Part shown: piece after piece, positions 1 through 12,014 of the stretch
Layout: each line of letters starts with the position of its first letter
Position numbering within the stretch: position 1 is the stretch's first letter
From: Gnetum montanum
Taxonomy: Eukaryota > Streptophyta > Gnetopsida > Gnetales > Gnetaceae
Assembly (NCBI GenBank): GCA_015680685.1
Contig: MNCI01006539.1
Coordinates: 40,908 to 104,907, forward strand
Reading direction: 5' to 3'
Length of the DNA: 64,000 bases
The notes under the pieces: generated by a model
Told to the model about the DNA's origin: nothing
Databases searched by the model: none
What the model saw: the letters and a program-made list of their open reading frames with translations, nothing else
Program-made: the position numbers and the translations under genes

Positions 1-389
1 TAATAAATAACAGGTAAGAAATAACATGTAATAAAATCCTATTCCATGCACTACAAGGTTTATCCACAAAGCTCATCTTTAGTACCGTACACAACTTGCG
101 TTTAGGTACAAAGTTGCTCAAATAAAGATCCGTTCACTTGGGGACTCCTACTACGGGCACATGGAGAATTAATCTATCTCTAGAGTGATCAAACTGCTAG
201 AGCTTCGCTACTTCTAGATTTAGATGGGAAATAAGGGGAGTGCCACCTCTTATTTATAGATTTGGCGGTGGACCACGATATCGCGTACGAGATATCGCAG
301 GGGATGACACGATATCGCTTACGAGATATCGCGATGGGTGCGATATCGCGTACGCGATATCGCGGTGCATGCGATATCGCGTCTCATCA
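1..389 (-). mobile_element. Athila-like LTR, alpha subfamily (cut by window edge)
   Basis: This is the U3 and part of the R region of an LTR whose element sense is minus. It ends in CTCATCA at 389, the inverted complement of the TGATGAG start seen in the other copies. It carries a TATA box (TATAAATA on the minus strand, near 249-258), and upstream of that (276-382) a palindromic array. It matches the LTR at 26378-27189 closely, including the block 'cctactacgggcacatgg'. No polypurine tract follows at 390, so it is not the 3' LTR of an intact element. Its other end lies outside the window. Confidence 0.8.
276..382. repeat. Array of GATATCGC palindromes in LTR U3
   Basis: Seven copies of GATATCGC occur in about 107 bp (starting near 277, 291, 311, 325, 342, 356 and 372). 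Most are paired head to head as GATATCGCG-TAC-GCGATATC-like palindromes. The array sits just upstream of the minus-strand TATA box of the LTR, where U3 enhancers normally lie. A shorter version occurs at 27125-27180, and a single degenerate copy at about 33274. It is not a CRISPR array: the units are palindromic, lack uniform spacers and sit inside an LTR. Confidence 0.85.
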
Positions 390-1067
390 CATAGCGAAAC
401 TCTAGAAGTTTTACCTCTCCAGAGATAGAATAATTTCCATGTGCCCGTAGTAGGAGCTCCAAAGTGAATGGATCTTTATTCGAGAAAATATTGTACCTGA
501 ATACAAGTTTGTGTACGGAAATAAAGACAAACTTCTTGGATAAACCTTGCAGTGCATGGAATAGGCTAAATAGGACTTTATTTACTGTTATTTATTGTTT
601 ACCATTTAAATGCTTTATTAGTAATTAATTCTCTCTCAACCCTTCTCTCCTAGTTAAGTGCTTCAGTACGACCACTTTGAGCACGTGCGTTATGCTTGGT
701 GATCCCAGCAATGACTAGTGTTTGGTAATCAAGGTTGCATTGGTTTAGGGTGAACGGTAAGTGGGAACAGATACTGATGCTAGGTTAATTAAGGCTTAGT
801 TAATTAAGTTAAAGTTAGTCAATTAGTCTCTTCATCCTTCACCTTATCAGCATAGCAAATAAAACTGAAAAGACATAAAAATAATATACCTCAGACTTAC
901 TTAACCATAAAACCATGAAAAATACAAGTAAGTATGAGAAGACAATGAATAATTAACCTTAAGTGTTCCATAAGGTGTGTAGGCACTTAGTCTGTAGAGT
1001 TTGACTGGATCGCGCGTGCTACACTCATATTCGTATGGTTGAGTGTAGGGGTACCTCGCCACTCATC
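390..1067 (+). mobile_element. Athila-like LTR, alpha subfamily, 5'-truncated, inverted
   Basis: This is the same LTR subfamily as 1-389 but in the opposite sense. It starts abruptly inside U3 (missing the U3 start and palindromic array) and runs through an AATAAA signal (near 520), the paired GGTAATC-type motifs (near 697 and 725) and the conserved end at 1067 (CTCATCA). No TGGTGCC primer site follows at 1068, so it is not a 5' LTR with its internal region. It is most simply a truncated solo LTR or one arm of an inverted duplication. Confidence 0.8.
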
Positions 1068-1293
1068 AGTAGTGATAACATAATTGAGGCATTAACAATC
1101 ATTAATGGTAAAAATTAATTAAATGATTAAGAAAAATAAAAAAAATTACAAATATAAACTACATTATAGTTTTGAATCACACAAATCTATAATCACTTAA
1201 GGGTGTTAGAGCCATATTTTTTTTTGAAATTAAGGTAACAAATGAATGATCGAACGGTACCTATGCTTATGACTATGTAATAGAGACTAATTC

Positions 1294-4130
1294 ATGATCA
1301 TCCATGTGATTGTAGATGGCTCCCAAATGAGATCCTTAAGCAAGTATACCATTACAACCAAGGAAGAAGTGCCCAAGAGAAGGACAATGACAATAAGTCA
1401 AACAAGACACCAAAGAAACTCATGCTACAGGATCATTGTAGGTGAAACTAGAGATGGAATTTGTTTGATAGATTTTCATGACTGAAATTAGATAGTGTAG
1501 GCATAATGAAGTGCCTAGACCTAGGTCAAACCTAGAAGTTACCTTGACAAGGGCATGTGTGGATAAAATCTATGGCAAGGTGATCTATAGTATGGTTCTT
1601 CAAGAACCAAATTGTAGATCTTTTGTTGAGTTCATACTAGAGAAAGTTCAAGCCTAGTTGTAGAAAGTACCATTATAGTTCACCATTTCTACTAATGGAG
1701 AATGGTACCTTGAAGAGATGTATCTATTCTACAATAATTGCTAGGGAGATGTGATAGTTAAGATAAAGAATATTACAATCTTCTACTCGGTGGAGGTCAT
1801 AGTGAAGACATTAGGATTATCCAATGTTGGGACAAAGCTTATAGAGGTATCTAATCAAGTAGATGTTGATGTAAAGAAGGAATGGACATAATGTTATTAT
1901 GAAGTTAGCAGTAAGAAGTGTGGTGCTCTCACCAATGCAAAGAGGATGTACTTAAAGATTGTGGCCTACCATCTGAATCCCATAGTATGACCAAGTAAGG
2001 TTACATCTTTTCTTGCCTAGGAGTCTACCTCTTTAAGTTGGAAATTACCTATTAACCTATTCCAATTAATCTTCTTGAAGATTGAAGTGAGATTGAAGGA
2101 AAATAAGAAAGACAAGAAGATACTTCCATTTCTATTCCTAATCAGAAAATTATATAAAAGGGAAGGAATAGCTTGTTATGCAAATGACATGCTTCGTAGG
2201 GATCTTGTTGCATCATGGCAAGAGATGATGAGGATAAGGGATTTTCTAAATTTCATGTGGAAGCACCACCATTATTATCTCCTATACATGAAACCACTAG
2301 AGTTGTAGAAATCCCTAGGTAAGTTAGAAAGTAATAGAAACAACAAGAATATTGTGGTAGCAAACCATCAGTATACCATTTGGCAATGAGCCACTTGAAT
2401 TAGGTTAGTAGGATCATCAATTGGCTAGTAGATGATTTCAAAAATATATCCTCCTTTCAATTCATCCAAGATGCTATTTGTACTAGTCCTATAGCAAAGG
2501 AAGTCATGGTATCCTTTCCTACTAAAAAATTTCTAGAAATCTCAGGCAATGATATGACCTTCCTTGTAGTATTGAAGAAGGGGGAAGATGCAATAGTTCT
2601 AATCATGCCATACTAGAGCTAGGAGATAACTAGTGAGATGGCTGTGGATAGAGTTGGTGAAGCACTAAAGTCTCTTGTAGCATCTGTGCTAAATGTTTCT
2701 ACCATGATAGATATTCAAGTATCTAAAAGATCTAGAAGTAGGGGTATGACAACAGCTCAACCAGAGGAGGCACTAGAATGGCTAGTAAGTATTAGGTGAT
2801 TAATTCTAGAAATTTTTGATATTCTAGAAGATATTTTTACTATCCAGTTAGAGTTATTGGAGACAAAGGACAAAGACCTAGTCATAGAAGCAGAATTGGA
2901 GGAAGCTACTGTCATGAATCAAAGGTTGATAGTGAAAGTTACTAATTTGAGAACCCACATATCCAATCTTGGTATTCTATGACCTGACCTAACAAGGGAT
3001 GAAGCTTTCTAAGAGCTTAAAAAGAAACTTAAGGTTGCTAAGGATGAGAAAGAAATAATGGTTTCAAATGTGTCATTTTTAAACCCCATCTTGAATATTA
3101 CAAACAATAATCTCTTTATGATGCACAAAGAAAATAAGCTACTTACAAAAGAAAATTGATACTTATTGAAAGTATAGAAACAAAAGGAATAGTTAGAAGA
3201 ATACCTCAAGTAATAGCAAGAATAACTCACCATGGTGAGCTTGGATGTGAGGAGGTTGATAATAAAAAACTAAAGCTTTCTAATGGAGGAGGTACATGCC
3301 ATATGCCAAAAGATAACTATTGAGACTATTGCTTAGAAAATTGAGATATGAAAATATGAGAAGATAAAAAATCATTTTAGGAAGTAGGTTAAGATGCTCA
3401 AGAAGATAAATAAGAAGGATATAGAATTGATAAAGTTAAGAATGAAAAATACCCTATAACATCTCCAACAACATGGCAATGTGTGGCAGCCTATCTTTGA
3501 TAAGCTAAATGTATACAATAAGGCCAAATTTCAGATAAAGGAGTTGAAGATCAAGGATATGATAGAGTACATCAAATTGGCAAATCATCATTATGTGAAC
3601 CTAGTGATGTCAACTATAAGATGACTGGGATTTGAACTTGAGAAGTAGGTAGTTAGCTTCTACCTTCTATATAAGGTAGACCTCAAGCTAAATAAAGAGA
3701 CTAAGTAGAAGCTAGAGATAGCTAATGTGGAGCTTTAGGTTCTTAAAAGATGTTTCAAAGATTAGAAATTAGTGAAAAGGAATTTAAAAAATAAATAAAT
3801 GAAAGATCATTAGGAACTACAAAAGATAGTATTTATGTTCCACATTGAACATAAATAATTTGTAGCTTGGTTCATGAATGCCAAAGAATTATTCCCAACC
3901 TTGCATTGCCCATGGGATGTGCCTACATGAACCACTATAGGTGGTGTTTCCTGGGTCATTAATGATTCTTCTAGTGAGAAGGAGATGATAAAGGTATTAT
4001 TGGATGCCTTCAAGATATTTGAAGTCATATAAAAAATGGCTATACAACCAAGACAACTAGTAGAACCAAGATAGAATGAGTACCATCGGAGCCATAGTAA
4101 TCTCCATGTCTTGGCATCACTTAAAATCAT
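1294..4130 (+). pseudogene. Extra ORF of Athila-like element D (decayed)
   Basis: This is a decayed reading frame, homologous along its length to the minus-strand frame at 22990-25880 inside element B. Shared blocks in order are: YHLNPIV followed by PSKVT (near 1960-2010); INLF, then KENK and KKILPFLFLIRKL (near 2050-2160); a long coiled-coil-like Lys/Glu/Leu stretch (about 2800-3750); and MIEY plus CPWDV near the end (3560-3930). The middle block resembles, from memory, the 'putative plant transposon protein' family found in 3' ORFs of plant gypsy elements. Its biochemical role is unknown. Many stops and frameshifts show it is dead. It lies in the same sense as the LTR that follows, as expected for a 3' ORF. 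Confidence 0.65.
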
Positions 4131-4284
4131 CTACATTGCTCACATTTGTACATAGCAACCAATTTATTTTCTAAGTATCTAATTTTTTCAAGCTTCATTA
4201 AAATTACTAAAATAATTGTATTGTAATATGACACTCATGTCTTGTCAAGTTTGTCAGTTAATAAGTTAGCTCCATACATCCCCA

Positions 4285-5136
4285 AATTTGGTCAATTTTA
4301 GCCATGCATATGCATCAATGCAGCCTCATTGATGCTTACACATCAATGCATCCTATCATGTGTGAATGATATCTTATATTTTACTTATATAAACATGCAT
4401 ATCCACGGTATTTATAACACCTTTTGGTCAGTAGTATAGTTGAACTCTTGTAGTTTCATTTTGTGAAAGTTAGAATTTTCCTTCTGTGAGTGTCGATAGC
4501 ATGGATTGAGTTAATTTTTTGGAATTTTATTTGACTATACAATGTACCTAGTCACATATAGATGATGATAATAAAATTGAAATTGATTCCATTTATTATA
4601 GCACTTGAACTAATGTTTTATCTTCATTTTCAATACTTCAAATTTTATACTATTTACTGTTATGCACTTAGTGGTTAAATATTTGTTTGAGTAATAGTAC
4701 TTGAGTACAACAACCTTAAACATAACATATTAATATTTGGTAATCCTAATAGTGTACAGTTCTGGCACCCAATAGTGAACACTTTGTAGCCAGGTAATGT
4801 TAGTATAAGTTTAGGATATATATTAAAGGTGGGAACAAATACTCAATGCTTAGGCTAGTTTAGATTTCTTTTTTGCACTTAGTTAATTAGTTTAATATTT
4901 TTATCTTTTAAATATTTTAATATTTTAAATAATAATGAAATTATCATATGATCTAATCACAATTAACCATACTACTTGAACTAACACAAGTTATGATTGG
5001 GAAGACAATGATCAACAATCGTATGCTTAGTTATCTTAGAAATTTTGCTAGCATGAGCCTATGGAATTTGATTTGAATATGTATGAATAATTATGATCTA
5101 TATGGTTAGATGTAGAGTTTACTCTACCACTCATCA
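4285..5136 (+). mobile_element. Decayed Athila-like 3' LTR of element D
   Basis: The order of landmarks matches the solo LTR at 50340-51204: GCAGCCTCATTGATG repeats, a TATA box (TTATATAAACATG, near 4385), a paired TTGGTAATCC motif (near 4737) and the terminal CCACTCATCA ending at 5136. The start is approximate because the terminal TG is no longer clear. It follows the extra ORF in the same sense, so it is read as the 3' LTR of the same element. It is much more diverged than the other LTRs in the window. Confidence 0.65.
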
Positions 5137-6560
5137 ATATTCTATTATGAACCATTGTTTCTATGTTGATATGGAAAACTTAGGGATTATGTATAAAACT
5201 AGGATTTTTATTTTACATGCAATCTTTGATTATTCATGCTAGTTACTCTTTCTTGTTGGTAATCTCATTATTGCATTAATGATTTAGTGGATCTAATCTT
5301 ATGTTTCGTAGGTCTCTTAGTTGCAAAGGTAGAGTAATCAATTCTAAGCTTTATCGCCTTGTAATGATATTGATATGTTATTTATCATCTTTATAATTTC
5401 ATGTACATGTAGCTCTTTATGTGGTTATATCTCTTGGAACATTCATGCTATAATTTGATATCATTTTGCAATTATTTTTGGTCTTTTCCTATGTCTTTTG
5501 ACATGTCTTTGATGACATTTATTACCACCATGACTCATGGTATGATTACCATAGCTCATGATGAAGGCACTAGTAAAGATCATGGGTTGTGGTGAGGCCA
5601 TGGTTGCTAACTACAATTGAACTATAGGTCATGGTCTTGTAGGAACCTACAATCTAAGCTCAGATGTACATTCTCTAAGTTGTGGCATACACCATGACTC
5701 ATGGCGATGTCATGGTCTAGACTATGACTTAACCATGAATCATGATCCAACAAAAATGGAAAATAACAATTTTTTATTAGTCATGACAACATATTGATGT
5801 ACATGATGACCTAACCATGAGTTGTGGTCAATGTTATACTTCAAACTATAGGTCATGGTCAACTCATGATCTTTTGTTTTTATTCAATTTATGTTATTTA
5901 CGCATCCACTAGATAGTTTTCAACTTCACTTATCTTGATTTAAGTATTTTTAGCCATTTTCAACCTCTTTATTATGGATTTGATGGGATTAATGGGTAGG
6001 AATTATGGGGGAGTCTAGGTTAGCCTCTAGTACTTGAGCCATGTCACCTATGATTATACCCCTAGCAGCTTGGTTTGTGTGTCAATATGTGGCATTATGG
6101 AGGATAGGGTTGATTTTCATACTCTATCCATGTTGCTTATGAGTGTGCATAGATTATAATAATGGTTAAACTTTGTGAGGGACTATTTGACCAATGAATG
6201 CTAATTCACATCACCTATGATTATTCTTGTGGTTGGTTTTATGATTCAAAATGACAGTGTAGGTGAATCATATGGGATTATTTTTAGTGTTGTTTCATCC
6301 AAGATCATGTGAGGCTTGATGATAACATCTTAGATAATTAAGACCTTTTTTAGACCAACTAGTCCTTGTGGGTGGTCAAAACATGAGACCCTTTAAAACA
6401 TAAGATAAAAATAAAACTAAAAACTAAACATAAATATAAAACTAAACATAAATATAAAAAATTAATTTACAAAAATACAATGTATCCCAAAAAGCATACC
6501 ATAACCAATGTAATACACAATATGCCAATGAGCTTTCAGTGCCTAATACCTAGGGGGTGT
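5137..6560. other. Non-coding repeat DNA, no gene recognised
   Basis: No reading frame of convincing length or family match was found. The stretch holds the palindrome cluster at 5515-5880. It shares motifs (for example the block around ACTCATGGTATGATT) with the reverse complement of about 47860-47900, so it is probably the decayed LTR of another gypsy family. Confidence 0.4.
5515..5880. repeat. Cluster of CATGACTCATGG-like palindromes
   Basis: About a dozen copies of a CATG-A-(C/G)-TCATGG-like unit occur here, two with the exact ATGACTCAT core (near 5531 and 5695). Others vary by one or two bases (CATGAATCATG, CATGAGTTGTGG). ATGA(C/G)TCAT is the binding consensus of GCN4-type bZIP factors. 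A similar cluster lies at 47420-47900. Whether it acts as an enhancer is inference. Confidence 0.6.
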
Positions 6561-8440
6561 TAGATCCCAAAAAATATTAATAATGAGGAAAGAAAATTCA
6601 GAGTACATCATAAGCTTGCCAGTGAGTAGACATCATAAAAAAAATATAGAAGAAAAAATATTTTTAATTTTGGGACTATCTACTCAAGTGTATAACCTTA
6701 CAATTAATACCTTGAGAAACTAAGAGGATGAAAGTTTTTATTAGTAGGGGAAAAGTTCCTATCTAAAAAAAATTTACATTACTTTTAAACATTTATGCTT
6801 AAACATAAAATAACAAAAGAATTGAAGATAGAGAGTTGTGGTTTAATACTAATATTTATTTTAAATAAAAAGAGTAGTACCACCAATGAAAGACATTCAC
6901 CTTGCTTGTTATTAATATTGTGTCGAGAATATATACCATTAACTATAACCTTCTTGTCAATACTAGTTATAATCTTTGAGTTAATGGTATTCTTATTAAA
7001 CAAGAACACATTTACCTTATGAGTTATCTTCTTAGGCTACTTAATACTTTCTCTAGTACTAGGAAAAACATACAAGAGCTTCTGTCTTTTTTGGATTCTT
7101 TATAGTCATTTAATCATTCTTATCATTGACACGAACTTGATTTTTTATATCTTAAGCTTTGTATTATATTTTTAATCTTTAACTTTAATACATTTTTCCT
7201 TTTCTTTATAATCTTTTTTATTGTATAGAAAAGAATAAGCATTAAACAAATGTACTTTATGATAGTAAAAGCTGCAAGAATTAATAAGATTATGATATGT
7301 AATTGGTTGAAGAAAACTGTTTTCTTACTTGTAATACTAATTCCTTTTTATGATCTAAAAGATTGATTGTGATAACAAAATATCTATGAAAACTAAAAAT
7401 TGTGAAAATAGACTCCATATGATTAATAGAACTGAGAAGACTATTAATTTCCTACTCAACTAAGAAGATTATATATCTCTCAAAAGATGAAACTTTACCA
7501 TATTCTTTAGATTGAACATTAAAATCTAGAGCCCACTTAAGAATGATTAACATTGCATGCTTATGTAAAAATAATCCTATATCTAGGATATGTTACACCT
7601 TCAAAACATTACCTAACTTAATAAATGGAAAGAAAGAAGAATAAAACCTAGCATGAAGGACTTAGATGTTCGGTTTTTAGATCACACCATTTAACTATAA
7701 AATGAAACTTCAATTACAAGGTAGGTAACCCAAAAAACTTGAATGAATACATATTGTGATGAAAGATCAGTAATTAATGACTCATATACATCATTAGAAA
7801 GAATCAAATTAGATGTCTTAGTTAATCAATATTACTAAAAGAAGGCATCACGATTGTTTTCTTATTTGCTAGTAAATCTAAATTTTAAGAATCAATTAAA
7901 ATTTTTGCATCAATAATTAAAAAATTTTTTCAACATTGGTTGAAGAAGTTGGAATTAATATAGAATTCCCCATAGGAGATTTCTAGAGAAATCAAATCCG
8001 CTAAAGAAAAATCAAAGAGAGAAAAATTAGATTCACTAAAAAACTTACATTTATTAGATAGACATCAAATAGATTAAAAAAAATAAGATTCATTGAAAAA
8101 AATTAGATCTCTTGAAGTGCTTGATACTTGCTAACTCAAAACTTCAACAAAAGAGCTCAGTACACCTATGTGAAATTAAAAGAAAAATTCAAAATACTTA
8201 CATAAAAATATTAAAAATAAAATAAAATAAAAATAAATATAAAATATTAAAAAATATAATAAAATGAAAGCTAATTAAAAAGGAAATTGCAAGACACATA
8301 GCTTAAATAATAAAAGTAATGTAGACAAAAGAAAAATTCTAATAAAGAATAATGCATAGGCTAGCAAACAAGACATCAAGGATTTAAATCATAAACATAC
8401 CAAGATGTAAGTGGTATCTATGATACAGGTGTTATATTCT
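6561..8440. other. AT-rich stretch downstream of chromovirus E, no gene
   Basis: No coding family was recognised. Two overlapping reading frames on opposite strands near 6785-7020 are AT-driven and not convincing. Because element E ends its chromodomain near 8455 and reads on the minus strand, its 3' untranslated region and 3' LTR are expected here. I could not define LTR ends. Confidence 0.35.
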
Positions 8441-8454
8441 CTCTCTCTTTGAGA

Positions 8455-9690
8455 ATCTTCCTTGTATAAGATTTCAAGGTTGAGTTATATACATCTTTCT
8501 TCACTTTCCATGTTACTTCTTGAGCCTCATGTCTTTTCCAAATAATTTTCATCATTGGAATGATCTTACTTCTTAATCTTTTATTCATACTCTTAATAAT
8601 CTTAATTTTCTTCTCTTTAAAATTGATATTTTGTTGAAGCTAAACATCCTAGTAATCTAACCTTACATCTATAATATACTTCCTCAACATAGAAACATGA
8701 AATAGATCATGAGTTAATTGCAACTACAATTGCAATGGAAGATCGATCTAGTAAGTGAGTTCTCCAATTTTTCTTAAAATTAAAAATAGGAAAATGTAGC
8801 AAGGAGCTAAATTACCTCTTCTGCCAAATATTATAATCACTTTCAAAGGTAAAACATTTAGGAAAACTTGATTACCAATGTTAAACTCTCGAGGTGTTCT
8901 CCTGTTATTGGCATACTTGTTATAATTTTCTTGAGGTACCTACAATCAGCCTTTGATATTCTTAATCTATTCTATAGGATCATTAATGATGATTTTTCTT
9001 ATCCTTTATCTGTCCTCTATAAGATATTGAAAAAGAGATGTATAGTAAGGTCTATCATATAACACTTCATAAGGTGTTTCTTTCAAACTAGTCTTGTAAT
9101 TATGGTTGTAAGTAAAATTTACCAATGAAAGAACTCTATTCCAACTATATTTTTACTCTAAAGCATAAGCTTGGAGTATATCCTCTAGAATCTAATTCAT
9201 TTTTTTGTTTATCCATTTTTCTAAGGAAGATATGCAAGATGATATTAAGTGTAGTAGTCGAACTCCACCCTAAAGGCTACCAAAATCTAGAAGAAAACTC
9301 AGGATATATGTTTGATACAATCTTGTTCGAAACTTCATGAAATCCAACAATCTATGATAGAAATAATTGAGCAATCTCTTCTATACTAGTTATCAATTTC
9401 ATAGCTAAGAAGTAGAAAGATTTGATTAACATATCTATGACCACAAGAAAAGAATCTTTTTCACTCTTAGTATGGGAAAATCTAGTAATAAAAATCATAT
9501 TAATGGTTTTCCATTTGAAAATTGAAATGATGTATGGATGAAGATAATCATAAGGAATTTTATGCTTTACCTTAATTTGCTAACACATCAAATAATTAGC
9601 TACATACTCACCAACATGCCTCTTTATACTAGGGCACTAATAGTATCTTTTAATATTTTGATATATCTTATCACTACTAGAATGGATTTG
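8455..9690 (-). pseudogene. Chromovirus integrase and chromodomain remnant (element E)
   Basis: Conceptual minus-strand translation with stops shows the integrase zinc-binding region (H, then C-x2-C near 9590-9680), and the catalytic-core start with VIDMLIKS near 9420. Further on come the GPY/F-type C-terminal module (GNQVFL, then GRRGNLAP, then DLFHVSML, about 8880-8700) and a chromodomain-like tail (IIWKRHEAQEVTW, near 8520-8560). This domain set is characteristic of Tekay/Del-like chromoviruses, where the chromodomain helps target integration. It is dead: many stops and indels. It follows E's RT and RNase H in the expected order. Confidence 0.75.
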
Positions 9691-9959
9691 ATAGTTGCTT
9701 AAGTGAGCCTCATTAAGTAGCTATTGTTTGTCTATAGTTGGCACATTCATTTGATTCTGAAATTTCAGAAGGCTAGAACTATTAACTCAAGATACCAAGT
9801 CTATTGTAAAGATATTCGTAGTCTTCTTTTGACATTAAGAATGTGAATTCTAATGAGAACTTATTTCATCCTTCAAACTAGGTAAGGTAATGAGATTGTA
9901 AAGTATCCCAACTATTCTACTTAGTGCATCTCCACTTTTTTTCCTTTAACTGGGATGAT

Positions 9960-11260
9960 ATTGCACTATAAAGATAAAATCTTCCAATAGCTCTATCCAT
10001 CACCTCTATCTCATATTCAATTATTGCTAATTCATAATGTATTGCAAGTTGTTATGATTTATTTAAAATATAATCCATTCTTCATAGAAATAATATCTCC
10101 AAATCTTAAAGTGAAGATAATGACACTAAGATCTAAATCATGAGTTGGATATATAGTTTTATGAGATTTTAACTATCTAGAAGCATAAGTTATCACTTTG
10201 TCATCTTGCATGAGATTGCCTTCTAAAATTTCTCCTAAAGTATCCATGTAAATATCATAAGGTATACCAGAAACTGGTGAGATCAAGATAAGGTATACCA
10301 GAAACTGGTGAGATCAAGATAGACATTGAGATCAATCTTTACTTTAGCTAAAAAATGAGATTAATCTTTACTTTAGCTTCTCAAAATCCTTTTGAAATTA
10401 TTTAGAAAATTATGTAGATGGGTAACAATCTTAGAGAAGTCCTCTATGATTCTTCTTTAATAAATTTCTAGACCCATGAAGCTTCTGGCTTCAATCACTA
10501 TAGTTGGAATAAACCAATAGTTAATCAATATGATGTTAGAAGAATCCATAGCTATATGTTGTACTGATACTACATGATTAGGGAATAGTATCTCTTTCTT
10601 CCAAAAGGCAAACCTAGAAGCATGAACATATAACTACTAATCTATTAAGATCTATAACATTATTTTCAAATGCTTATTATGTTCCTCATCATTCTTACAG
10701 TAAATCAAAATTTCATCAATGAAAATAATAACAAATTGATCTAATTAAGTGCATAATGGACTATTCATCAAGTCTATGAAAACTACAAGTGTATTAGTAA
10801 GTCCAAAGGACATGACTAAGACTCATAATGCCCATAACTTTTTCTAAAAGATTTCTTGAGAAAATTATCCTCTTGCACCCTAACTTGATAATAATCAAAA
10901 TTCAAGTCAATCTTAGAGAACATCATAGCTTTTTTAAACTGATTAAAAAATCATCCTTTCTAGGTAGAGAATATTGATTCTTGACTATCTTCTAATTCAA
11001 CTACTTGTGTTCTATACACAACCTCAAAATCCTATCCTTCTTTTTCACCAAGAGCACTATTATACCCAAATGTGAAACACTTAATTAGATCATATATTTG
11101 TCCATAAAATCTTAAATCTACATCTTAAGATCTACTAGCTTGACCAAAGACATCCTATGAGGTGCCTTGAAAATTGGTTAAGTTCCAAACATGACTGTAA
11201 TCTCAAACTCTATCTATTTATGAGGAGGTAATTTAGGGATTTCTTTCTTCAATATAATCA
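9960..11260 (-). pseudogene. Chromovirus reverse transcriptase and RNase H remnant (element E)
   Basis: The frame begins with KLPPHK and APHRMSL, followed by VKKKDRILRLCIEHK (RT fingers), MSFGLTN, and FVIIFIDEILIY. In this last block the family's catalytic F-x-D-D is seen as FIDE, a loss of the second Asp. Then come RSFMGLEIY (thumb) and RNase H remnants to about 9960. Stops and frameshifts are scattered throughout. A 31-bp tandem duplication at 10259-10320 lies in the RNase H part. Length and order fit a normal chromovirus pol. Confidence 0.8.
10259..10320. repeat. Exact 31-bp tandem duplication
   Basis: The 31-bp unit at 10259-10289 is repeated without change at 10290-10320. Just after it, a shorter partial duplication (around ATCTTTACTTTAGCT) is seen at 10330-10378. 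Both disrupt the decayed RNase H of element E. Being exact, the first is younger than the point mutations around it. Confidence 0.9.
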
Positions 11261-11299
11261 AAAGGTTCTAAATTACTAGGATCTAATCTATCTCTTGCT

Positions 11300-11960
11300 T
11301 AATCTCTTCATGCACTGAGATTATGAAATAACTATGATTTTGTTTGAGTAACCATTGAAACTTTATAATCATTACCAAGTTTAACTTAATTTATCTCTTG
11401 CTTGAATAGATTGTAACTTTATTTTCCCTTGTGGAAACAAGTGTGAGAGTCTTATTTTTAGAATTTAAATGTCCTTCATAGTTAGCCAACTATTCTATTT
11501 GAAGAAGCAGACCATATTCTCTATGTTCCATCATCATCAAATCATTGTACTATCTATTACCTTGTATTACCACATCAGTTAAGGGTAACATGTCAGAAAC
11601 TATAACATTAGAAGAATGGATTGTCTAAATTTCCATGGGAGAACACATCATTAATGACTAAAGTTTCAAACTAGTTATAATCCTAAGGTTCATGAAATAT
11701 GACTAGCTCTAATGTCAAACAAGATCAAGAAAGAAAATCCACCAATATTACCTATTGTGTCCAAGATTATCTTGGGTTGCTCATCCAAAGGTTGATCTAT
11801 CAAGGCATAAACTCTTTTTTTTGCATCTTGAATTTGAATTTTGAATAGTCCTCTTACTTTGATAGTTAATTACTTCATTAGTCTTATTTTTAGCTACTCT
11901 ATTGGGGGTACTCTCACTGCTTATGTCCTAGCTTACCATAGGAATAGTAGTTCAATAACT
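11300..11960 (-). pseudogene. Chromovirus gag zinc knuckle and protease-region remnant
   Basis: Near 11910-11955 the minus strand reads YYSYGKLGHKQ-x-EYPQ, a decayed CCHC nucleic-acid-binding knuckle. The first Cys residues have become Tyr (TGT to TAT) and the last Cys has also become Tyr. The rest up to about 11300 is the protease to RT linker with little left to recognise. Upstream gag is missing because an LTR-like repeat begins at 12015. Confidence 0.55.
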
Positions 11961-12014
11961 AATTTCTCTACTATTTAACATATCTACAACCAAGACACTT
12001 AACAATAGTATTGA

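Larger units (their letters stand above)
1..610. repeat. Large imperfect inverted repeat made by two LTRs
   Basis: Bases 1 to about 213 and about 391 to 610 are reverse complements of each other at roughly 80 percent by eye. The loop is about 180 bp and contains the GATATCGC array. Blocks such as 'cctactacgggcacatgg' (left arm) and its complement near 440-457 (right arm) show the pairing. A transcript across it could fold into a long hairpin; that last point is inference. Confidence 0.75.

Noticed and set aside
276-382. Possible CRISPR-like array
   Set aside because: Units are palindromic, irregularly spaced, lack unique spacers, and sit in a plant LTR.
5137-6560. 3' LTR of chromovirus E
   Set aside because: E reads on the minus strand and its 3' LTR should start near 8400, while this stretch appears to be in the opposite sense and is separated by unassigned DNA.
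6785-7022. Overlapping 74-75 codon frames on both strands
   Set aside because: Mirror-image frames of AT-rich DNA with no motif.
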